Shown one piece after another: positions 59,067-64,000 of a stretch of DNA of 64,000 bases. Under the pieces are notes generated by a model. It saw nothing but the letters and a program-made list of their open reading frames with translations, was not told the origin of the DNA and made no database searches. Position 1 is the first letter of the stretch. Every line of letters begins with the position of its first letter. The stretch lies in contig NZ_AP026978.1 of the NCBI RefSeq assembly GCF_027924405.1, forward strand, positions 2,852,001-2,916,000, read 5' to 3'. The stretch comes from Nocardia sputorum. GTDB taxonomy: Bacteria > Actinomycetota > Actinomycetes > Mycobacteriales > Mycobacteriaceae. Both the position numbers and the translations under genes were made by a program.

Positions 59067-59390
59067 TCACTTCCGGATGAAAATGCCTGCCACGTCCGCG
59101 TTCTTGATGGGGGTGTCGGCGTTGGCCTGGGCGCCGCACAGCAGGTCGACCGACACCATGGTCGCGTCCACGGCGGTCCCGGCCGGTTCGCGGTCGTCCT
59201 TGGTCTGCTGCTTGACGAACTTGGTGATCGTCGTGCGCTTGGTGTCCTGATCCTGCTTGACGTACTCGCTGCACGGCGTGTCGCCGCCGCGGTTGAGGGC
59301 GCGTTCGATGTCGGTGCAGCCCGCGAGCGCCATGGCGACCATCGCGATCCCGAGGCCGGTGCGGCCGGTTCGTGACAGCGTGGCGTGCAT
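59067..59390 (-). CDS. Small lipoprotein, possibly HdeA-like
   Basis: 107 residues from ATG 59390, with AGGAGG 6 nt upstream. Signal peptide with lipobox LAGC (Cys25). The mature part has a pair of cysteines (TPCSEYVKQDQDTKR... DLLCGAQ), with spacing and helical pattern reminiscent of the HdeA/HdeB acid chaperone fold; this fold guess is weak. Expected to be anchored on the outer face of the cell membrane. Confidence 0.8.
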   Translation of the reverse strand: MHATLSRTGRTGLGIAMVAMALAGCTDIERALNRGGDTPCSEYVKQDQDTKRTTITKFVKQQTKDDREPAGTAVDATMVSVDLLCGAQANADTPIKNADVAGIFIRK

Positions 59391-59481
59391 GGGCTCCTCC
59401 TGAAGGTTCGGCGGCGCTGCCCGCCGCGATCGGAGTTCAGCGTAGAGCGCTCACGCCGAGTGTCCCACCGACGGCGGGTGC

Positions 59482-60621
59482 TCAGGCGCGGAACACGCAC
59501 AGCGGGACGTTCATCTCCGCCGGGGTGAGCGAACCGTGGTGACCGATCAGCCGCGACTGCAGCGGCTCGGCGCCGGTCCGGATGACGCCACGCCGACCCC
59601 GGGCCACTACGACCAGATCGCCGATGCGCCGGGCGATCGCCGGGGCGACAGTGGGGCCGAACCAGCCTCGGCCCACGGCTTCCGCCCGGTCGAGGACCTC
59701 GAAGTCCGCGCCGAGGGTCGCCCGCCAGGCCGCCGCGACATCGGATTCGGCGCCCGGCTCGGTGTAGACGTGGCGGGCGCGGGGTTCACCGCCGAGCGCC
59801 CGGACGCCGTGTTGCAAGGCCGGGGTGGTGTCGAAATCGAGGCGATCGTCCAGGTGCACCATGCCGTGGTCGGCGGTCACCAGCAGCGCCGCTCCCGCGG
59901 GGAGCTCGTCGGCGAGCGCGGCGGCGAGCCGGTCGGCGTGCGTGAGTTCCAGTTGCCAGGACCGTGCGGAGGGCCCGCGCACATGTCCGGTCAGGTCGAG
60001 ATCGCCGTGGTAGGTGTAGACCAGGGAGCGCGGGCCCGCGCGTAACGCCTCGCTCACACCGGCGACGAGATCGCCGAACGACAGTTGCGGGCGGAACTCG
60101 CAACCGCGCAGCACCGCCTCGGTCAGCCCAGACCCCGCCTGATCGCGGGGTGATACCTGCGCGACGGCGATGCCGTCGGCGACGGCGCGCTGAAAAACCG
60201 TTGTGCGGGGCTGGAATTCCGACGGGACGAGTTCCCGCCGCAGATCGGACTTCGGCGCGCCGTGCAGCCGCCAGGACAGCGGAGTGAAGAGCCGGTCGTA
60301 ACCGGGAACGTGGAACAGGTAGCCGACGATCCCGTGCTCACCGGGCGGAACGCCCACGCCGAGCGAGGCGAGGCTGGTGGCCGTCGTTGTCGGGAAACCG
60401 GCGGTGAGCCGGATCGGCGCGAGGCCGGACAGGAACGGCGCCGCAGCGGGATTCGCGACGAGATCCTCGTACCCGAGCCCGTCCACCAGCAGGACGCAGA
60501 CCTGGTCGGCGTCGAGCCGCAGCCCTAGGCGGTCCTCCTCACCGGGTACACCGAGACCGGCGAGGACGGAGGGGAACAGGTCGGCCAGAGAACCCGAACC
60601 GTAGCGCGGCGCGACGAACAC
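59482..60621 (-). CDS. Alkaline-phosphatase-superfamily phosphodiesterase/nucleotide pyrophosphatase
   Basis: 379 residues from GTG 60621. Metal and nucleophile motifs of the superfamily: LLVDGLGYED, the nucleophile Thr in GFPTTTATSLASL, HGDLDLTGHV, TADHGMVHLDD, and GHHGSLTPAEMNVPLCVF at the C-terminus. No signal peptide, so probably cytosolic or exported in another way. Similar to the actinobacterial NPP-like proteins of unknown substrate. Confidence 0.88.
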   Translation of the reverse strand: MFVAPRYGSGSLADLFPSVLAGLGVPGEEDRLGLRLDADQVCVLLVDGLGYEDLVANPAAAPFLSGLAPIRLTAGFPTTTATSLASLGVGVPPGEHGIVGYLFHVPGYDRLFTPLSWRLHGAPKSDLRRELVPSEFQPRTTVFQRAVADGIAVAQVSPRDQAGSGLTEAVLRGCEFRPQLSFGDLVAGVSEALRAGPRSLVYTYHGDLDLTGHVRGPSARSWQLELTHADRLAAALADELPAGAALLVTADHGMVHLDDRLDFDTTPALQHGVRALGGEPRARHVYTEPGAESDVAAAWRATLGADFEVLDRAEAVGRGWFGPTVAPAIARRIGDLVVVARGRRGVIRTGAEPLQSRLIGHHGSLTPAEMNVPLCVFRA

Positions 60622-60663
60622 GAGGTCAGAATGTCAACGTCGGCGGCTGCCTGGCAAGGGCGT

Positions 60664-60975
60664 TCACGCCTGTCCGGTCTCGAAACGGCTCACCTTGCCG
60701 TCGCGCAGGACGAACCGCCAGGTGGTCCGCATCGAGCCCCATCGGGAATTGGTGTAGTCGGCGACCAGTTCGGTGCCGTCGTCACCGACGGACTCGACCC
60801 GCATGCGGCCGTTGCTGTCGAAGATCTCCGCTCCGGTCCACTGGTGGAGGTTGCGTTCCACACCGTCGTCGGACATGGTGGCGTCGTCGGTGAGCACCGC
60901 GTAGAACCGGTCCTGATCGTTGGCGTTGAGCGCGTCGACGAACTCCTGCACCGTCGGATCCAGCTGCGCGGTCAT
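60664..60975 (-). CDS. SnoaL/NTF2-like protein
   Basis: 103 residues from ATG 60975 (GAGAGGA upstream). VQEFVDALNANDQDRFYAVLTDDATMSDDGVERN is the usual start of the SnoaL-like cone fold, ending in WRFVLRDGKVSRFETGQ. Possible small-molecule-binding or enzymatic role; unknown. Confidence 0.85.
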   Translation of the reverse strand: MTAQLDPTVQEFVDALNANDQDRFYAVLTDDATMSDDGVERNLHQWTGAEIFDSNGRMRVESVGDDGTELVADYTNSRWGSMRTTWRFVLRDGKVSRFETGQA

Positions 60976-61035
60976 CCGGGTCGTCCTCTCGGATCGGTGT
61001 GGGAAGCATCGGACAGCAAATGTCTGGCGTCTACT

Positions 61036-61662
61036 CTAGGTCAGCGGCGGCGCGCTCGGCTCCAGGAAAGTCGCGAAGGTCCGCATGACATCGTCCACCA
61101 ACGCCGGGGCGGTGGTGCCGAACTGTCCGGCGCGTTTCTCCAGCTGTCCGTCCAGCCACAGCGAGGCCAAGCCGTGGCCGAGACCCCAGAACATGACCGC
61201 CAGTGTGTCGGCTTTGTCGGCGGGCAGCGCTCCCGCGCGGACGCACTCCGTGATGGCGTCGGCCAGGACGCCGAAGGCCGCGTCGCCCGCGGCCATGGTG
61301 TCGGGATGTTTGTCGGGTTGGGAGAGTTCGGGCCGGAACATCAAACGGAAGTAGGCCGGCTGTTCGCGGGAGAACCGCACGTAGGCGTTCGCGAGGGCGG
61401 TGAGGGCGGCCATGGGCGTTTCCGCCTCGGCGCGGGCGGCGGCCAATCGCGCTCCCAGTAGCTGGAAGCCCTGCGTGGACAGGGTCGCGAGCAGGGCGGC
61501 CCGGTCGGGGAAATGGTGGTATGGCGCCGCGGTGCTCACGCCTGCCTCGCGCGCCACCCGGCGCAGGCTCACCGCCGCGAGCCCCTCCGTCTCGATCAAA
61601 CGCAGGCAGGCGGCCAGCAGCGCGTCGCGCAGGGCGCCGTGGTGGTAACTGGTCCGCGTCAC
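61036..61662 (-). CDS. TetR-family regulator divergent from reductase gene
   Basis: 208 residues from GTG 61662, supported by TACGCT exactly 6 nt upstream (leaderless). Helix-turn-helix YHHGALRDALLAACLRLIETEGLAAVSLRRVAREAGVSTAAPYHHFPDRAALLATL; the C-terminus is of TetR_C_13/WHG type (AYVRFSREQPAYFRLMFRPEL). Likely represses the divergent reductase through the 19-bp palindrome at 61717-61735. Confidence 0.9.
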   Translation of the reverse strand: MTRTSYHHGALRDALLAACLRLIETEGLAAVSLRRVAREAGVSTAAPYHHFPDRAALLATLSTQGFQLLGARLAAARAEAETPMAALTALANAYVRFSREQPAYFRLMFRPELSQPDKHPDTMAAGDAAFGVLADAITECVRAGALPADKADTLAVMFWGLGHGLASLWLDGQLEKRAGQFGTTAPALVDDVMRTFATFLEPSAPPLT

Positions 61663-61668
61663 CGTCCG

Positions 61669-61674
61669 AGCGTA
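61669..61674 (-). promoter_or_regulatory. -10 element (TACGCT) for TetR gene
   Basis: Minus-strand TANNNT hexamer with the predicted transcript start at the G of GTG 61662. Confidence 0.5.
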
Positions 61675-61716
61675 TGCGACGTGTCCTGGACAACCTAACT
61701 ATGCGGTGCTTAGATT

Positions 61717-61735
61717 ATCTGAGCGCCGCTCAGAT
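61717..61735. promoter_or_regulatory. 19-bp perfect palindrome, TetR operator candidate
   Basis: Arms ATCTGAGCG and CGCTCAGAT around a single central C. It directly follows a TAGATT hexamer (61711-61716), the probable -10 of the reductase gene, so binding would block that promoter. Confidence 0.7.
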
Positions 61736-61772
61736 GGGCGGCGCGCGAGGCACCCACGAGACGGATGTAGAC

Positions 61773-62849
61773 ATGAGCACACGAGTAACAGTCACCGGCG
61801 CAACGGGTTTCGTGGCCGGCCACGTCATCGCCGAGCTGCTGGAACACGGCTACGCCGTGCGCGCGACGGTGCGCGACCTCGCCGACACGGGTAAGCGAGC
61901 ACACCTGGTCGAGGCGGCCCGGCGCACCGGGGGCGAGCTCGAATTCGCCCGAGCCGACCTCAACGGCGACGACGGCTGGGCGGCCGCTGTCGCGGGCAGC
62001 GCGGCGGTCCTGCACGTAGCCTCTCCGTTCCCCAGCACGCCGCCCGACGACGAGCGCGACCTCATCGACACCGCAGTCGAAGGAACGCTGCGCGTGCTGC
62101 GCGCCTGCGCCGCCGCGGGCACGGTACGCCGGGTGGTGCTCACGTCCTCGATCGCCGCGATCGCGTACGGTCACGCCGAGGACGGCTTGCGCACGGAGGC
62201 CGACTGGACGGTGGTCGAGCGCAGTCCCGCCTATCAGCAGAGCAAGACGCTGGCCGAGCGGGCGGCCTGGGATTTCGTCGCGAAGCTCCCGGCGGGCGAG
62301 CGATTCGAATTGGTCGTCGTCAACCCGGGTATGGTGCTCGGACCGTTGCTCTCCGCCGCGACGAGCACGTCGCACGAGCCCGTACGCAGGTTGCTCGCCG
62401 GGGACGTCCCCGGTACACCCCGGGTCGGCTGGGCGCCGGTGGACGTGCGTGACCTCGCGGTAGCGCACCGGCTCGCGCTGGAGACGCCGGAGGCCGCGGG
62501 CAACCGCTACATCTGCGCGGGCGAGCATCTGTGGATGGAAGACATCGCGCGCATCCTCGCCGAGGAATACCGGCCGCGCGGGTTCCGGGTGCCGACCAGG
62601 CGGCTGCCGAACTGGCTCGTGCGCTGTGTCGCGCTCTTCGACAAGGGCGTCCGGTTGACCGTGCCCACTCTGGGGCGCACCGAGTCGCTCAGTGCGGGCA
62701 AAGCGCGACGCGAACTGGGCTGGACCATGCGGCCTGTCCGGGAAACCCTGCTGGACACCGCCGAAAGCCTGTTGCAGCACGGAATCGTCGCGCCGTCGCG
62801 GCGCAAGCCGGCCCCGGCGGCCTCCGCGCCGCGCGCCGTCCGGGCCTGA
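61773..62849 (+). CDS. NAD-dependent epimerase/dehydratase-family reductase (dihydroflavonol-4-reductase-like)
   Basis: 358 residues from ATG 61773. Extended SDR: VTGATGFVAGHVIAELLEHGY (Rossmann, TGxxGxxG at 9-16), LTSSIAAIAYG, and a PAYQQSKTLAE active-site Tyr-x3-Lys. Closest in layout to dihydroflavonol-4-reductase/aldehyde reductase types. Substrate unknown. Regulated by the divergent TetR protein, by inference. Confidence 0.88.
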   Translation: MSTRVTVTGATGFVAGHVIAELLEHGYAVRATVRDLADTGKRAHLVEAARRTGGELEFARADLNGDDGWAAAVAGSAAVLHVASPFPSTPPDDERDLIDTAVEGTLRVLRACAAAGTVRRVVLTSSIAAIAYGHAEDGLRTEADWTVVERSPAYQQSKTLAERAAWDFVAKLPAGERFELVVVNPGMVLGPLLSAATSTSHEPVRRLLAGDVPGTPRVGWAPVDVRDLAVAHRLALETPEAAGNRYICAGEHLWMEDIARILAEEYRPRGFRVPTRRLPNWLVRCVALFDKGVRLTVPTLGRTESLSAGKARRELGWTMRPVRETLLDTAESLLQHGIVAPSRRKPAPAASAPRAVRA

Positions 62850-62861
62850 GGGGGTGCGAGC

Positions 62862-63062
62862 ATGCTGATCGCGACATTGATCGTCACCACCGTCGCCATG
62901 GCACGGCGCCGGCTCGCCCGCCGATCCCCGGCTGGGAACTCCACCGGAGGCGGTGTTCCCGGCCCCGTCCGCCGGGCGTTGCGCCGTCCGGCGCCGATAG
63001 CGGCCGCCTGCGTCGCGCTACTCGGCATCGCGGTCGCCGCGGGCGCGCTCGCCCAGTGCTGA
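62862..63062 (+). CDS. Small membrane protein
   Basis: 66 residues from ATG 62862, 12 bp after the reductase stop; a weak GGGGG lies ~9 nt upstream. One hydrophobic segment at the N-terminus and one near the C-terminus (PIAAACVALLGIAVAAGALAQC) flank a basic, Gly/Pro-rich loop. No homologue recognised; could be non-coding. Confidence 0.4.
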   Translation: MLIATLIVTTVAMARRRLARRSPAGNSTGGGVPGPVRRALRRPAPIAAACVALLGIAVAAGALAQC

Positions 63063-63111
63063 AACCGGCCCCGACGTGCGGCGCTCCGGCGCGGTTCGCT
63101 AGACAGGACAC

Positions 63112-63996
63112 GTGACTGCGCAGCGCCCGTTCCGGTTCGGTGTCAACATGGTGGTCCCCGAGTGCCGGAAGAACTGGATCGAAAAATGCCGCCGGGCAGA
63201 GGAATTCGGTTTCGACGTGGTCGGCGTCGCCGACCATCTCGGCCTGCCTGCGCCGTTCCCCGCGATGATTCTGGCCGCCGAGGCGACCGAGCGGGTGCGG
63301 TTGAACACCTACGTGCTCAACACCGCGTTCTACAACCCGGTATTGCTGGCGCGCGACGTGGCCGGCGCCGATCAGTTCACCGACGGGCGCGTCGAACTCG
63401 GACTCGGCGCGGGCTACGTGCAGGCGGAGTTCGAGGCCGCGGGCATTCCGTTCGAAAGCGGCAGCAAGCGCGTCGAGCATCTGGAGCAGACGGTGATCAC
63501 GCTGCGCGGCCTGTTCGCCGATCCGGAGTATCAGCCGCAACCCGCGCAGCCGACAGGTCCGCCCGTGCTGATCGGCGGGTGGGGCGACCGGTTGCTCGGC
63601 GTCGCCGCGCGGCACGCCGACATCATCGCCTTCACCGGCGCGGCGGCCGCGCGCAACGGCGGCCCGCTGCAGATGGCCGGGCTGGCCGAGATCGAGGAAC
63701 GCGTCGCCTACGTGCGGGAGCTGCTCGGTCCCCGAGCGGACAAGGTCGAGTTCAACATCCTCGTGCAGCGGGTGGTTCCGCCGAACGAACGCGCGAGCGT
63801 CCTGGAGGTCTTCGGTCCGGCGCTGCCGCCGGACGTCGCCGACTCCCCGGAGGATCACCCGATCCTGCTCATGGGCACCCCCGAGGAGATGGCCGACCGC
63901 CTGCGCGAACGGCGCGACCGTTACGGCATCAGCTACGTCACCGTCCTCGAGGACAGCATGGAGAAGTTCGCGCCGGTCATCCAGTTGCTGCGCTGA
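63112..63996 (+). CDS. LLM-class F420-dependent oxidoreductase
   Basis: 294 residues from GTG 63112. Luciferase-like TIM barrel: FRFGVNMVVPECRKNWIEKCRRAEEFGFDVVGVADHLGLPAPFP, DQFTDGRVELGLGAGYVQAEFEAAGIPFESGSKRVEHLEQ, and VLIGGWGDRLLGVAARHADIIAFTG. Matches the actinobacterial F420-dependent TIGR03621-like group. Substrate unknown. A TAGACA hexamer 6 nt upstream weakly suggests a leaderless start. Confidence 0.9.
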   Translation: MTAQRPFRFGVNMVVPECRKNWIEKCRRAEEFGFDVVGVADHLGLPAPFPAMILAAEATERVRLNTYVLNTAFYNPVLLARDVAGADQFTDGRVELGLGAGYVQAEFEAAGIPFESGSKRVEHLEQTVITLRGLFADPEYQPQPAQPTGPPVLIGGWGDRLLGVAARHADIIAFTGAAAARNGGPLQMAGLAEIEERVAYVRELLGPRADKVEFNILVQRVVPPNERASVLEVFGPALPPDVADSPEDHPILLMGTPEEMADRLRERRDRYGISYVTVLEDSMEKFAPVIQLLR

Positions 63997-64000
63997 ACGG

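Overview
The window is very GC-rich DNA from an actinobacterium. The best fit is a Nocardia-like member of the Mycobacteriales. This is inferred from the 13-cistron nuo operon preceded by a homologue of the mycobacterial response regulator Rv3143, a GabD2-type succinate-semialdehyde dehydrogenase, a conservon, an F420-type LLM oxidoreductase, mycobacterial-style LexA and TANNNT promoter signals, and many genes that start at or one base after a predicted transcription start. No rRNA, tRNA, CRISPR array, prophage block or IS element was seen.

Positions 1-7.2 kb (all minus strand): an AraC regulator cut by the window edge, a small membrane protein and an SDR; a stand-alone LigD-type DNA ligase domain; a solitary tyrosine recombinase with an AT-rich, dyad-rich upstream region; and an ECF41 (SigJ-like) sigma factor coupled to an NDH-2-like flavoprotein, with a matching ECF41 promoter. 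Positions 7.5-15.7 kb: a Cys/His-capped coiled-coil protein, a free-standing maltokinase cap domain, a DUF308 membrane protein, a cytosolic S8 protease, a TetR/hydrolase pair, and a DUF6879-XRE/DUF5753 unit with a small partner gene.

Positions 15.8-31.6 kb (minus strand): the respiratory complex I operon nuoA-nuoN. Almost every junction overlaps by 1-4 nt, and nuoH and nuoI are one continuous reading frame. The atypical Rv3143-like response regulator lies upstream at 32.1-32.5 kb. Next, on the plus strand, is a translationally coupled trio (flavoprotein-like, membrane, FHA protein) of unknown function, then a convergent methyltransferase.

Positions 37.3-43.2 kb: a compact Calvin-cycle cluster. 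A divergent cbbR controls cbbL-cbbS-cbbX-cbbF-cbbP (red-type RuBisCO, its activase, fructose bisphosphatase and phosphoribulokinase), so the organism can probably fix CO2 under some conditions. dinB follows with a LexA box over its start codon, then BlaI/M56 peptidase/AlkZ-like glycosylase.

Positions 47.3-64 kb: an MFS exporter and thioesterase diverge from an HxlR regulator across a 45-bp nested palindrome; then a Nudix hydrolase, a membrane protein, a complete conservon (cvnA-D), gabD2, a divergent DUF779 protein with its GAF regulator, a YjbR protein, a lipoprotein, an alkaline-phosphatase-superfamily enzyme, a SnoaL protein, a TetR regulator divergent from a reductase, and an LLM oxidoreductase at the edge.
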